A stretch of DNA of 64,000 nt from Streptomyces flavotricini (lineage in GTDB: Bacteria > Actinomycetota > Actinomycetes > Streptomycetales > Streptomycetaceae). Where the stretch lies: contig NZ_JAINUL010000001.1 of assembly GCF_020639365.1 (NCBI RefSeq), positions 5,956,404 through 6,020,403 on the forward strand. The letters are read 5' to 3'. The stretch's first letter is position 1. Each line of letters opens with the position of its first letter. Shown one piece after another: positions 7,985 through 16,900 of this stretch. The notes under the pieces were generated by a model. The model ran no database searches. It saw only the letters and a program-made list of their open reading frames with translations, and was not told the DNA's origin. A program made the translations under genes and the position numbers.

Positions 7985-9004
7985 ATGTCTGAGATCCCTG
8001 CCGTCAGCCGCGAGTGGCACCTCGTCCGCCGTCCGCAGGGCTGGCCCGTCGCCGAGGACTTCGCCCTGCGCGAGGTCGAGGTCGCGGCCCCGGCCCCCGG
8101 CCGGATCCTGGTGCGCAACCTCCACATGTCCGTGGACCCGTACATGCGCGGCCGGATGAACGACGTGAAGTCCTACGTACCGCCGTTCCAGCTGGACCAG
8201 CCGATGGACGGCGGCGCGGTCGGCGAGGTCGTCGCCTCCGCCGACGAGCGCTTCGCGGTCGGCGACCACGTCCTGCACGGACTGGGCTGGCGCGAGTACG
8301 CCGACGTGGACGCCAAGCACGCCACCAAGGTCGACGCCGCCCTCGCCCCGCTCTCCGCCTACCTCGGCGTCCTCGGCATGCCGGGCCTGACCGCCTACGC
8401 CGGCCTCTTCGAGGTGGCCTCCTTCAAGGAGGGCGACACCGTCTTCGTCTCCGGCGCGGCGGGTGCGGTCGGCAGCCTCGTCGGCCAGTTCGCGAAGATC
8501 AAGGGCGCCGCCCGGGTCATCGGCTCGGCCGGTTCGGACGAGAAGGTGACGCTCCTCACGGAGAAGTACGGCTTCGACGCCGCCTTCAACTACAAGAACG
8601 GCCCCGTCGGCGAGCAGCTGAAGGAGGCCGCCCCCGAGGGCATCGACGTCTACTTCGACAACGTCGGCGGGGACCACCTGGAGGCCGCCATCTCCTCCCT
8701 GAACGTGCACGGCCGCGCCACCCTGTGCGGGGCGATCGCCCAGTACAACGCCACCGAGCCGACCCCCGGCCCGCGCAACCTGGCCCTGGTCATCGGCAAG
8801 CGGCTGCGCCTGCAGGGCGTGCTCGTCGGCGACCACGCCGGGCTCCAGCCGCAGTTCGTCCAGGACGTCGCCGGCTGGCTGCGCTCCGGCGAGCTCGTGG
8901 CCGACGAGACCGTCGTCGAGGGCGTGGAGAACGCGACGGGGGCCTTCCTCGGCATGCTGCGCGGTGAGAACACCGGAAAGATGATCGTTTCCTTCACCGG
9001 TTAG
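7985..9004 (+). CDS. NADP-dependent oxidoreductase (CurA / leukotriene B4 dehydrogenase type)
   Basis: 339-residue zinc-free medium-chain reductase of the alkenal/one reductase group, reducing alpha,beta-unsaturated carbonyls with NADPH. Diagnostic stretches are the DPYMRGRM catalytic-domain motif, GMPGLTAYAGL, and the Rossmann loop SGAAGAVGSLVGQ (about residues 155-168). The divergent MarR gene and downstream ohr suggest a role in reactive carbonyl or peroxide stress. Confidence 0.9.
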   Translation: MSEIPAVSREWHLVRRPQGWPVAEDFALREVEVAAPAPGRILVRNLHMSVDPYMRGRMNDVKSYVPPFQLDQPMDGGAVGEVVASADERFAVGDHVLHGLGWREYADVDAKHATKVDAALAPLSAYLGVLGMPGLTAYAGLFEVASFKEGDTVFVSGAAGAVGSLVGQFAKIKGAARVIGSAGSDEKVTLLTEKYGFDAAFNYKNGPVGEQLKEAAPEGIDVYFDNVGGDHLEAAISSLNVHGRATLCGAIAQYNATEPTPGPRNLALVIGKRLRLQGVLVGDHAGLQPQFVQDVAGWLRSGELVADETVVEGVENATGAFLGMLRGENTGKMIVSFTG

Positions 9005-9068
9005 GCTCACCCCACACCGTCGTGATCGTGGGCGCGAGTCACGGCGATTACCAGGAGGATCCCTTCAC

Positions 9069-9491
9069 ATGTCCATCCAGCAGTCCGAGGTTCTGTACAC
9101 CGCCGTCGCCACCGCCGAGAACGGCCGTGACGGCCGCGTCGCGACCAACGACGGCCAGCTCGACGTCGTCGTGAACCCGCCGAAGGAGATGGGCGGCAGC
9201 GGTGCCGGCACCAACCCGGAGCAGCTGTTCGCCGCCGGCTACAGCGCCTGCTTCCAGGGTGCGCTCGGTGTCGTCGCCCGCAACGAGAACGCGGACATCT
9301 CCGGTTCGACCGTCACCGCGGAGGTCGGCATCGGCAAGAACGACGACGGCTTCGGCCTGATCGTCAAGATCTCCGCCTCGATCCCGAACGTGGACGTCGC
9401 CACCGCCAAGGACCTCATCGAGAAGGCCCACCAGGTCTGCCCGTACTCCAAGGCGACCCGCGGCAACATCACGGTCGAGCTCGCCGTCTGA
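9069..9491 (+). CDS. ohr: Organic hydroperoxide resistance protein Ohr
   Basis: 140-residue thiol peroxidase of the Ohr/OsmC fold that reduces organic hydroperoxides. Both redox cysteines are present: Cys61 (GYSACFQGAL) and Cys124 (HQVCPYSKAT). NPEQLFAAGYSACF is the Ohr signature. CAGGAGG lies 10 nt before the ATG. It sits 64 bp after the reductase and is followed at once by a strong terminator. Confidence 0.95.
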   Translation: MSIQQSEVLYTAVATAENGRDGRVATNDGQLDVVVNPPKEMGGSGAGTNPEQLFAAGYSACFQGALGVVARNENADISGSTVTAEVGIGKNDDGFGLIVKISASIPNVDVATAKDLIEKAHQVCPYSKATRGNITVELAV

Positions 9492-9506
9492 TCGCGCTCG
9501 CACCGA

Positions 9507-9544
9507 GCGAAGGCCGCACCCCGATCACGGGGTGCGGCCTTCGC
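9507..9544 (+). terminator. Rho-independent terminator after ohr
   Basis: Perfect 17-bp GC-rich stem (9507-9523 with 9528-9544) and a 4-nt ATCA loop, 15 bp after the ohr stop. There is no U tract, as is common in Streptomyces. Confidence 0.8.
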
Positions 9545-9559
9545 CGTAAGCTGTGCCCC

Positions 9560-10474
9560 ATGCGTGATCTTGCGGGGGGATTCGGTCATCTGCTTGCCGG
9601 ACAGAGATGGGTGTTCCGTAACGGCCGGTGGCTGGGGTTCGGCCTGCTGCCCGGGCTGCTCACGCTGGTGCTGTACGCCGGCGCGCTGATCGGGCTCGGC
9701 TACGGCGCCGACGACCTGACCGCGTGGGCCACCCCCTTCGCCGACGGCTGGGGCTCTCCCTGGCTCGGCCTCTTCCGCGGCTTCCTGACCGCCCTCGTCT
9801 TCTGTCTGGGCCTCTTCATCGCGGTGATCACCTTCACCGCCGTGACCCTGCTGATCGGACAGCCGTTCTACGAGTCCCTCTCCGAGCAGGTCGACCGCAG
9901 CGTCGGCGGCGAAGCCCCCGAATCCGGGCTGCCGCTGGCCCGGGAGCTGTGGATCTCGGCCCGGGACAGCGTCAAGGTGCTCGTCCGGGTGCTGCTGTAC
10001 GGGATCGTGCTCTTCGCGCTGGGCTTCATCCCCGTCGTCGGACAGACCGTGATCCCGGCGATCGGGTTCTGCGTGTCCGGGTACTTCCTCACCGAGGAGC
10101 TCACCGCCGTCGCGCTCCAGCGCCGCGAGGTGGAGCTGAAGGACCGGCTGGCCCTGCTGCGCGGACGGCGCGCGATGGTGCTCGGCTTCGGAATCCCGCT
10201 CGTACTGGCGTTCCTCGTGCCGCTGGTCGCGGTGTTCCTCATGCCGGGTGCGGTGGCGGGGGCCACGCTCATGGTCCGGGAGCTGCGCGGCGAGGACGAG
10301 GAGCGGGCCGAGGGGGACGGGGCCGAGGACTCCGACGGGAGGACCCCGCAGGAGCATCTGGGCCGGCCCGGACATCCGGCGCCCCCGGCCCCGCAGCAGC
10401 CGTCCCCGTACGCGGGGCCGTACGCGGCCGGCCCCCGGCACCCGGCCCCGCAGCAGAACCCGTACGCGCAGTAG
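9560..10474 (+). CDS. EI24/CysZ-like membrane protein
   Basis: 304-residue membrane protein of the EI24 (Pfam) / CysZ group. An amphipathic opening (GGFGHLLAGQRWVFRNGRWL) and about four to six hydrophobic segments occupy residues 25-245, including the conserved IGQPFYESLSEQVD stretch; a Pro-rich cytoplasmic tail follows. CysZ relatives import sulfate, but in actinomycetes the role is unproven. A -10-like TAAGCT ends 7 nt before the ATG with no ribosome binding site, so the message is probably leaderless. Confidence 0.8.
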   Translation: MRDLAGGFGHLLAGQRWVFRNGRWLGFGLLPGLLTLVLYAGALIGLGYGADDLTAWATPFADGWGSPWLGLFRGFLTALVFCLGLFIAVITFTAVTLLIGQPFYESLSEQVDRSVGGEAPESGLPLARELWISARDSVKVLVRVLLYGIVLFALGFIPVVGQTVIPAIGFCVSGYFLTEELTAVALQRREVELKDRLALLRGRRAMVLGFGIPLVLAFLVPLVAVFLMPGAVAGATLMVRELRGEDEERAEGDGAEDSDGRTPQEHLGRPGHPAPPAPQQPSPYAGPYAAGPRHPAPQQNPYAQ

Positions 10475-10477
10475 CTC

Positions 10478-11209
10478 CTAGGGGGTGGGCCGCGGGCGGG
10501 GTTCCACCCACAGGGCCTCGCCGATCGCGCACAGATCGCCTTCGGCGGTGGCCAGGGCGGTGCCCACGCGGTACTTGCGGCCCTCACTGCCCAGCATCCA
10601 GGCGTACGAGACGAGGCCGGCGCCGACCGGCACCGGGCGCAGCAGCCGCGCGGTCAGGGCCGCCGTGACGGCTCCGGCCCGCCGGTCGTCGAGCAGCCGC
10701 CCGGCCGCGTTGCCCGGGCAGTCCAGTGCGCCCCACACCAGCTCGGGCGGCAGCAGCCCGTCCGCACCGCCGAGTGCGGGACCCGGGGTCCAGGCCGCGG
10801 CGACCAGCGGGCCGCCGGACACCCGGCCGCAGTGCAGGCGCAGTCCGGTGTCGGGGGTGCGGTGCGGACCGCAGCCGAAGCAGTCGACCATCCCGTCCGG
10901 GGGCGCCGCCCGATAGGCTTCGGCCGCGGCCGAGGCCTGCGCCCAGGACGGGGGCTCGGGGGCCTCGACGGCCGGTTCGGCGGGGCTCGCCGCCGCCAGC
11001 AGGAGCTCGCCGTCCATCAGCTGGGCGCCGCCGTCGGCGGTCGGGGCGAGCCGGACCGGGGCGTCCGTGGGCACCGGCCGGCGGAAGTCCACCCGTACGG
11101 TCTTCGCGGCCGCCCGTACGGCCAGCACCCCGGCCACGTAGCCGCCGAAGGCCACCCCGGGATATCCGCTGAGGCGGGCCGGAACCGTGATCGTCTCGAA
11201 GTCGGTCAT
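10478..11209 (-). CDS. Hotdog-fold thioesterase-like protein
   Basis: 243 residues. The core reads as a double hotdog: an N-terminal strand/helix unit (SGYPGVAFGGYVAGVLAVRA), a CFGCG segment (near residue 128), then a second unit with ALDCPGNAA and SEGRKYRVGTALATAEGDL. This layout is seen in PaaI-like acyl-CoA thioesterases; the substrate is unknown. ATG 11209 is chosen over a longer frame with no ribosome binding site. It converges on the EI24 gene with a 3-bp gap. Confidence 0.7.
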   Translation of the reverse strand: MTDFETITVPARLSGYPGVAFGGYVAGVLAVRAAAKTVRVDFRRPVPTDAPVRLAPTADGGAQLMDGELLLAAASPAEPAVEAPEPPSWAQASAAAEAYRAAPPDGMVDCFGCGPHRTPDTGLRLHCGRVSGGPLVAAAWTPGPALGGADGLLPPELVWGALDCPGNAAGRLLDDRRAGAVTAALTARLLRPVPVGAGLVSYAWMLGSEGRKYRVGTALATAEGDLCAIGEALWVEPRPRPTP

Positions 11210-11345
11210 GCCCGACACCCCATCACACGCGTCGTCCTCGTCACAGGTGCGGGCCCCGGGGCCCCGCAACTATCGTGGCGCTCCGTTCGTCCTCCATCCT
11301 GGAGGGACGCGCGTACCGCGCGCAGGGGCTTCGGGAGGTGGCCGG

Positions 11346-11924
11346 ATGGCCGAACAGCCGTGGGGGCAGCCGTACCCGGTCCGCCCGCAGCAGCAGCCGT
11401 ACGGGCAGCCGTGGCAGCCCGTGCCCACCGCGCAGTCCGCGATGCGCGCCTCGAACACCGACCGGGACCGGACGGTGGACGTACTCAAGGCCGCGTACGC
11501 CGAGGGCCGGCTCTCCCGCGAGGAGTACGGACAGCGCTTCGACGCCGTCCACGCGGCGCAGACGTACGGCCAGCTCGCACAGCTGGTCGCGGACCTGCCG
11601 GCCGGGCCGATGCCGGGCCCGTTCGGCCCCGCCGCGCCGGGACCGCCCGCCGTGTACGGGCCGGTTCCGCTGCCCATGCCCGTGCCGGCCCGCCGGGTCA
11701 ACGGGATGGCGATCACCTCGCTCGCGCTCGGCGTGCTGAGCCTGCCGACGCTCGGCGCCGCGGGCCTGGGCGCCGTCGCCACCGGGCACGTCGCCAAGGC
11801 GCAGATCCGCGCGCGGGGCGACGAGGGCACCGGGCTCGCGACGATCGGCCTGGTGCTCGGCTGGCTGTCGGTGGGCGGCTGGGTGCTGCTCTTCCTGCTC
11901 GCCGGCCTCGGGGCCCTCGACTGA
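11346..11924 (+). CDS. DUF1707/DUF4190 membrane protein
   Basis: 192 residues. A Gln/Pro-rich N-terminus precedes a DUF1707 domain (about residues 36-80: MRASNTDRDRTVDVLKAAYA and EGRLSREEYGQRFDAVHAA), then a DUF4190 segment of two membrane helices (about 120-190). DUF1707 resembles the short oligomerisation domains on actinomycete membrane regulators; the exact role is not known. GGGAGG sits upstream of ATG 11346. Confidence 0.85.
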   Translation: MAEQPWGQPYPVRPQQQPYGQPWQPVPTAQSAMRASNTDRDRTVDVLKAAYAEGRLSREEYGQRFDAVHAAQTYGQLAQLVADLPAGPMPGPFGPAAPGPPAVYGPVPLPMPVPARRVNGMAITSLALGVLSLPTLGAAGLGAVATGHVAKAQIRARGDEGTGLATIGLVLGWLSVGGWVLLFLLAGLGALD

Positions 11925-12087
11925 CAGAGCGGTTCCGGCCGGCGGAGAGCCCGCGGCGGCCGCCGTTCCGGGACCGGAGCCCGCCGACGGCGGGCAGATA
12001 GTATGCGTGGCGGCAAGAGCCGAGGCTGTCCCGAGGACGACGACCGGCCCTCGCGCCGAGCACCCACCAGCAGTAGGGACACCGTCA

Positions 12088-13821
12088 GTGACAGTCAGTA
12101 CCGAGGGGTCGGCGGACGTGCGTCCCGTTCCCCCGAGCGGACCGGCCGCGAACGCCCCCGGCCGCTCGAAGTCCTCGAACGCGGAGCGGGTCCCGCGGCG
12201 CGCCCTGCGCTCCCGCGGCGGGCTCCTGGTGCTGGAAGCCGCCGTGGCCTTCGCCGCGGCACTCGTCCTCCCGCTGCTGGCACGCGGCCTCAAGCTCAAC
12301 CCGCTCAACCGGATCGCGCAGGTCAGCGGCCTGGCCGCGATCCAGCTGCGGTTCGCCCTGATCGGGCTCCTCCTCGTCGGCGCCGTCGTGCTGGCGATGC
12401 GGCTGCGCGGCGGCCGCCACTTCGACCTCGCCACGCGCCTGGCCGCCGCCGGCCTCGCCGGCCTGGCCAGCGGTTTCGTCGCGGCGGGCGCCGTCGTCGC
12501 GCTGCTGGGCACGCCGTGGCCGATGTTCGGCCTCAACGGCGACAGCGGCCGCATCGTCGAATGGGCCCACGCCGTCGCGAACGGTCAGCCCTCGGGCTCG
12601 CCGGTCTACCCGCCGATGCCGCTCTACACCCTCGGCTACTACGCCGAGTGGTTCCACGGCGGCAACACCGCGTACGCCTTCAAGGACCTCCAGATCCTCG
12701 GCGCCGCCGCCTTCGGTCCGCTCGTCTACCTGGCCTGGCGGCTGCTGCTGAGCCCCGTTCGGGCGCTGGCCTTCGGTGTCGTGCCCGCCTTCGCGCTGAT
12801 CGACTCGTACAAGCCGTACAGCCAGACCGTGCTCGTCCTGCTGGTCCCGGTGCTGGTGGCGATGGTGGTGGCGCTGCGCAGCAGCGGAACCGAGGGCTGG
12901 CGCCCGCTGCTGCTCAAGGGCGCCGGGTTCGGCGCGGTGCTGGGCGTGCTGTTCCTCACGTACTCGGGCTGGTTCCTGTGGAGTGCGGCCGGCGTGCTGT
13001 TCGCCGCGCTGCTGTACTTCCCGTGGAAGACCGGCCGGCTCAAGGGCGCGGCCTTCATGGGCAGTGCCCTGGCGGCGTTCCTCGTGGTGGCCGGGCGCTA
13101 TCTGGTGGTCATGCTGAAGGAAGGGCAGACCACCAAGGACTACAACTTCCGCTTCGACAACTTCACCGACCCGGCCTACTACCTGATGTGGCGCACGGAC
13201 ATGCCCGGCAAGGTGGGCGACTGGCCGCCGCCGGGGGAGTTCGGCGGGGTCGGGCTGTTCGCGCTGGTGACCTTCGTGTGCCTGGGCGCCGCGATCTGGC
13301 TGGGCCTGCGCAAGCCGCTGATCGTCACCATCGCCGCCATGTTCGTCAGCGCGTGGGTCATGCGCATGTACATCGCCTCGCACATGTACGAGACGCAGAC
13401 GGTCCAGCTGTACACGCGCACCAACAACCAGCTGCTCTACTGCGGGCTGATCCTGTGCGCGCTGGTGGCGCACCTGGTCTCGCTGAAGCTGGCCGAGCGG
13501 CGCACGGCGTCCGGAGCCGGCGCTCCCGACGTTCCCGCGGCTCCCGCCGACGGGACGCAGTCCGCGCCCGCCGCGGTCCGTGCCGGCTTCCCCGGCCGCG
13601 AGGGCGCCGTGATCGGCACGCTCTGCGCCCTCCTGCTGCTGCTCGGCACGGTCTCCTCCTCGATGTCCGACCGCTACATGCCGGCGCAGGACGGCACCTA
13701 CCGGATCCTGCCCTGGGTCTCGCACACCATCCGGCAGCAGGACGGGAAGTGTCCGAAGTTCGCGCCCAAGGGCGAGTGCTCCAAGGACGGCGACCAGAGC
13801 TGGCTGAGCTACATCCGATGA
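12088..13821 (+). CDS. Polytopic membrane glycosyltransferase, arabinofuranosyltransferase (AftA)-like
   Basis: About 577 residues with some 11-13 membrane helices and a soluble C-terminal domain. The loop DSGRIVEWAHA after the second or third helix has the acidic residue expected of GT-C enzymes, and the central YSGWFLWSAAG and C-terminal YTRTNNQLLYC stretches recall actinobacterial galactan arabinofuranosyltransferases. GTG 12088 is preferred, since GTAGGGA lies 8-9 nt upstream; a GTG at 12007 would add 27 residues. It lies 13 bp before a second membrane protein with which it probably works. Confidence 0.55.
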   Translation: MTVSTEGSADVRPVPPSGPAANAPGRSKSSNAERVPRRALRSRGGLLVLEAAVAFAAALVLPLLARGLKLNPLNRIAQVSGLAAIQLRFALIGLLLVGAVVLAMRLRGGRHFDLATRLAAAGLAGLASGFVAAGAVVALLGTPWPMFGLNGDSGRIVEWAHAVANGQPSGSPVYPPMPLYTLGYYAEWFHGGNTAYAFKDLQILGAAAFGPLVYLAWRLLLSPVRALAFGVVPAFALIDSYKPYSQTVLVLLVPVLVAMVVALRSSGTEGWRPLLLKGAGFGAVLGVLFLTYSGWFLWSAAGVLFAALLYFPWKTGRLKGAAFMGSALAAFLVVAGRYLVVMLKEGQTTKDYNFRFDNFTDPAYYLMWRTDMPGKVGDWPPPGEFGGVGLFALVTFVCLGAAIWLGLRKPLIVTIAAMFVSAWVMRMYIASHMYETQTVQLYTRTNNQLLYCGLILCALVAHLVSLKLAERRTASGAGAPDVPAAPADGTQSAPAAVRAGFPGREGAVIGTLCALLLLLGTVSSSMSDRYMPAQDGTYRILPWVSHTIRQQDGKCPKFAPKGECSKDGDQSWLSYIR

Positions 13822-13834
13822 TCAGAAGGAAGCG

Positions 13835-15427
13835 ATGATCTCCGCACTGACGCGCCTGGCCGACTGGTCGGCCCGGACCCCGAAGCGGCTCTGGGCCATC
13901 GCCTTCGCGCTGTTCTTCACGCTCGCGGCCTCCTGGTCCGCCGCCACCCCCCTCGGCGGCTCCCCGGACGAACACGCCCACTTCATCCGGGCCGCCGCCG
14001 TCGCCCGGGGCCAGATCGGCGGCCCCGAGGTGATGGTCCCGCACATGGTGGCGGGCATCGAGGGCAAGTTCGCCGAGACCGGGGTGCAGCTCCCCGAGTG
14101 GTACAAGCCGCTGCCCAAGCAGCACGAGTGCTACGCCTGGCACGAGGACAAGCCCGCCTCCTGCGCGCCCGCGATCGGGCACTCGGAGAAGACGGTCCAG
14201 GTCACCACCGCCGCCGGCCGCTACCACCCGGCGTACTACCTGGTGACCGGCTGGCCGAGCCTGCTGGTCGACGGCCCGAAGGGGCTGTACCTGATGCGAC
14301 TCGTGTCGGCGGCGCTGTGCTCGGCCCTGCTGGCCAGTGCCGTGGTCACGGCCGCGCAGTGGCGGCGCCGGCGCTCCGTGGCGCTGCTCGGCGTCTTCAC
14401 CGCGGCCACGCCGATGGCCCTCTACATGGCCGGCATGGTCAACCCCAGCGGTGGTGAGATCGCCGCCGGCATCCTCGTGTGGACCGCCCTGCTGTCGATC
14501 CTGATGTCGCCCGATCCCCGGCTGCTGAACCGGCGGCTGGCCCGGGTCGGCGTCGGCGGCCTCGTGCTGATCAACATCCGCCCGCTGGGGCTGATCTGGT
14601 TCGCCGGCGCGGTCTTCTTCGGCCTGCTGCTCGCGCACCGCGGCGTCCTGCGCTCGGTGCTGCGCCGCAAGGCGCTGTGGGTGTGGACCGCGCTGCTCGC
14701 GCTGGCCACGGCCGGAGCGCTGCTGTGGGCGCGGGCGCACCCCGACAACTCGGTGATCAACACGCCCAAGACGCTCACCGCCAAGGAAGCGGCCCGGCAG
14801 ACCTTCGGCAACACCGAGACGTACGTCCACCAGATGCTCGGCTACTTCGGCTGGCTGGACACCCCGGCGCCCGCCTTCACCTGGCTGGTCTGGCTGGGCG
14901 TGATCGCGGTCGTCACCGCGCTGGGGCTGGCGTACGGCCGGGGCCGCGAGGCGGTGGCCCTGATCGGCATGCTCGTGGCGATCGTGGTGGTGCCGGTGGT
15001 GGCCCAGGCCTCCCAGGCGGAGCAGCTCGGCATGGTCTGGCAGGGCCGCTACCTGTTGCCGTTCGCCGTGGGCCTGCCGCTGATGGCGGTGCTGATCTGT
15101 GCGAGCCGCGCGCCCGAGCAGGGGTTCCCGTGGCGCCGGCTCGTCGGCTTCGGCGTCGCCGGGCTGGCGCTGGCGAACGCGGCGGCGTTCTTCTGGGCGC
15201 TGCGGCGCTTCGCGGTCGGCGTCAACGGGCCGTGGGTGCCGTTCTCGGCGCACTGGGCACCGCCCGGCGGCTGGATGCCGTGGACCGTCGTGTACACGGC
15301 GGCGGCGTTCGCGCTCGTGCTGCCGGCGCTGGTGCGGGACCGCGAGCCCGCCGCGGCGGAGGGTCCCGCGGAGCGGGACGAGGACAGCCGCACCGGACGG
15401 CACGCGAAGGTCCCGGCGATCGGCTGA
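13835..15427 (+). CDS. DUF2142 membrane protein, GT-C-like
   Basis: 530 residues with about 11 predicted membrane helices. After the first helix comes GGSPDEHAHFIRAAAVARGQ, the DE-containing loop typical of DUF2142 and reminiscent of the metal/donor site of GT-C glycosyltransferases. DUF2142 proteins occur in surface polysaccharide loci. It is in an operon with the AftA-like gene. Confidence 0.8.
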   Translation: MISALTRLADWSARTPKRLWAIAFALFFTLAASWSAATPLGGSPDEHAHFIRAAAVARGQIGGPEVMVPHMVAGIEGKFAETGVQLPEWYKPLPKQHECYAWHEDKPASCAPAIGHSEKTVQVTTAAGRYHPAYYLVTGWPSLLVDGPKGLYLMRLVSAALCSALLASAVVTAAQWRRRRSVALLGVFTAATPMALYMAGMVNPSGGEIAAGILVWTALLSILMSPDPRLLNRRLARVGVGGLVLINIRPLGLIWFAGAVFFGLLLAHRGVLRSVLRRKALWVWTALLALATAGALLWARAHPDNSVINTPKTLTAKEAARQTFGNTETYVHQMLGYFGWLDTPAPAFTWLVWLGVIAVVTALGLAYGRGREAVALIGMLVAIVVVPVVAQASQAEQLGMVWQGRYLLPFAVGLPLMAVLICASRAPEQGFPWRRLVGFGVAGLALANAAAFFWALRRFAVGVNGPWVPFSAHWAPPGGWMPWTVVYTAAAFALVLPALVRDREPAAAEGPAERDEDSRTGRHAKVPAIG

Positions 15428-15519
15428 CGTCCCGGCCGCCGGACCGGCACGCCCGGTCCGGCGCGCCGGTCGCACGGCCACGCCGGTCGCACGGCCACGC
15501 CGTGGGCCCGGGGATGCCG

Positions 15520-16245
15520 TCAGGCGCCCACCTCCGCCGTCACCACCGAGGCCGTACGGTCGTCCGCCTCGGCCAGCAGCGCGCCGCCCGGTGCCCAGAG
15601 CGCGGCGCGCCCGCAGCCGGTCCACGAGCCCGCCGGGCCGACGTGGTTGGCGAGGACGACGTACAGCCCGTGCCGCTCGGCGATCCCGGGGTACACGGTG
15701 GCCCGCTCCCGGATGCCGTCGCCGGTCCCGTACAGCGAGCTCGCCAGGTGGACCCGGCAGCCGTCGGCCGCCGCGCGGTCGGTGAGCTGCGGGAAGTGGT
15801 TGTCGTAGCAGACGCCGAGGGAGAAGCGGATCCCGCCGAGCGAGAAGCGGCCCTGGCTCTCGCCGGGCGCGAACACGCCCTGCTCGTGCCCGTACAGGTG
15901 CTGCTTGGCGTACGTGGTCAGGTGCTCGCCGTCCGCCCCGTAGACCAGGGTCGCGAGGGCGGGCAGCGGACCGTCGGTGCGCAGTGCGGCGTTGACCGCG
16001 ACGGCCACGCCGGCGGAGCGCAGCGGATCCAGGCGGGGGTCTTCGGCGCCCGCCAGCCACAGCCCCGGGTCGTCGGCCAGGGACTCCAACTCGTAGCCGG
16101 TGAGGACGAGTTCGGGGAACACGACGAGCTCGGTGCCCCGCGCCCGCGCCTCGGTGGCGAGGGCGACGCTGCGCTCCGTGTTGGCGGCTATGTCGGCGGG
16201 GACGCAGGTGAGCTGCGCTGCTGCGATCTTCACGGATCCCAGCAT
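15520..16245 (-). CDS. Carbon-nitrogen hydrolase (nitrilase superfamily)
   Basis: 241-residue cytoplasmic amidohydrolase. The full triad is visible: Glu45 (VVFPELVLTGY), Lys114 (TYAKQHLYGHE) and Cys146 (LGVCYDNHFPQ). Enzymes of this group hydrolyse small amides; the substrate here is unknown. The start is uncertain: ATG 16245 is used, but GTG 16233 with a GGGA upstream is equally plausible. Confidence 0.85.
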   Translation of the reverse strand: MLGSVKIAAAQLTCVPADIAANTERSVALATEARARGTELVVFPELVLTGYELESLADDPGLWLAGAEDPRLDPLRSAGVAVAVNAALRTDGPLPALATLVYGADGEHLTTYAKQHLYGHEQGVFAPGESQGRFSLGGIRFSLGVCYDNHFPQLTDRAAADGCRVHLASSLYGTGDGIRERATVYPGIAERHGLYVVLANHVGPAGSWTGCGRAALWAPGGALLAEADDRTASVVTAEVGA

Positions 16246-16307
16246 GCCAGCCCGGCCCCGCACGATCGGGGCCGGTACGGGGGTCGACGCGCAGGAGCGG
16301 CCGGACG

Positions 16308-16865
16308 ATGCCGTACCGGTCCGTGCGTTCGCCGGAGTTGACGGAGGATCCGCTGACGCCCGACTGGATCCCGCCGGTCCTCGCCGTCGCCTTCCTGGTC
16401 GTGTCGTACCGCCTGGTCCGCACGAGCGGCGCCGGACTGCGGGTGGCCGTGCTGCTCATGACCCTCCTGAACGCGGGCGTGCTGTGGCTGCTCGCGGCCA
16501 CCGGACCGGCCTGGGCCGTGGTCGCCGTCGCCCTCGTGTCCCTGGTGGCCGCGGTCCACGGTCTGGCGGCGGCGCAGGCCCTGGCGGCCCGCATCCAGTG
16601 GGTCGACGCCGAAGGCCTCCGCGACCTGATCGGGCAGGCGGCGGACGCCGTCGGCCCTCAAGTCGTCGGCGTGTGCGTGGTGTTCAGCGGCGCGCTCGTC
16701 CTGACCGGCTTCGCCGACGACGCCCGCCCGGAGGGCCGCGTCAAGCGGCGCTCGGAGCGGGAGCCCTGGACGGGACGGTTGCGCGACCGGGTCTACTACC
16801 GGGTCCCCGCCCCGGCCCGGCGCCCGCCCTGCTCCGTCCACGACCCGCCGCTGGGCCGCCCGTAG
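16308..16865 (+). CDS. Small conserved membrane protein
   Basis: 185 residues with hydrophobic segments near residues 21-38, 44-65, 66-88 and 115-135 and a basic Arg/Pro-rich tail. CAGGAGCGG upstream of the ATG gives a plausible binding site. Not recognised; it stands alone between the nitrilase-family gene and the convergent tetR. Confidence 0.55.
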   Translation: MPYRSVRSPELTEDPLTPDWIPPVLAVAFLVVSYRLVRTSGAGLRVAVLLMTLLNAGVLWLLAATGPAWAVVAVALVSLVAAVHGLAAAQALAARIQWVDAEGLRDLIGQAADAVGPQVVGVCVVFSGALVLTGFADDARPEGRVKRRSEREPWTGRLRDRVYYRVPAPARRPPCSVHDPPLGRP

Positions 16866-16900
16866 GTCAGCGGCCGCCACTCCGTCACCCCGTCACCCCG

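Noticed and set aside
13358..16594. Long minus-strand open frame of about 1,078 residues
   Set aside because: Arg/Pro/Gly-rich shadow of the two membrane protein genes and of the nitrilase gene in another frame.
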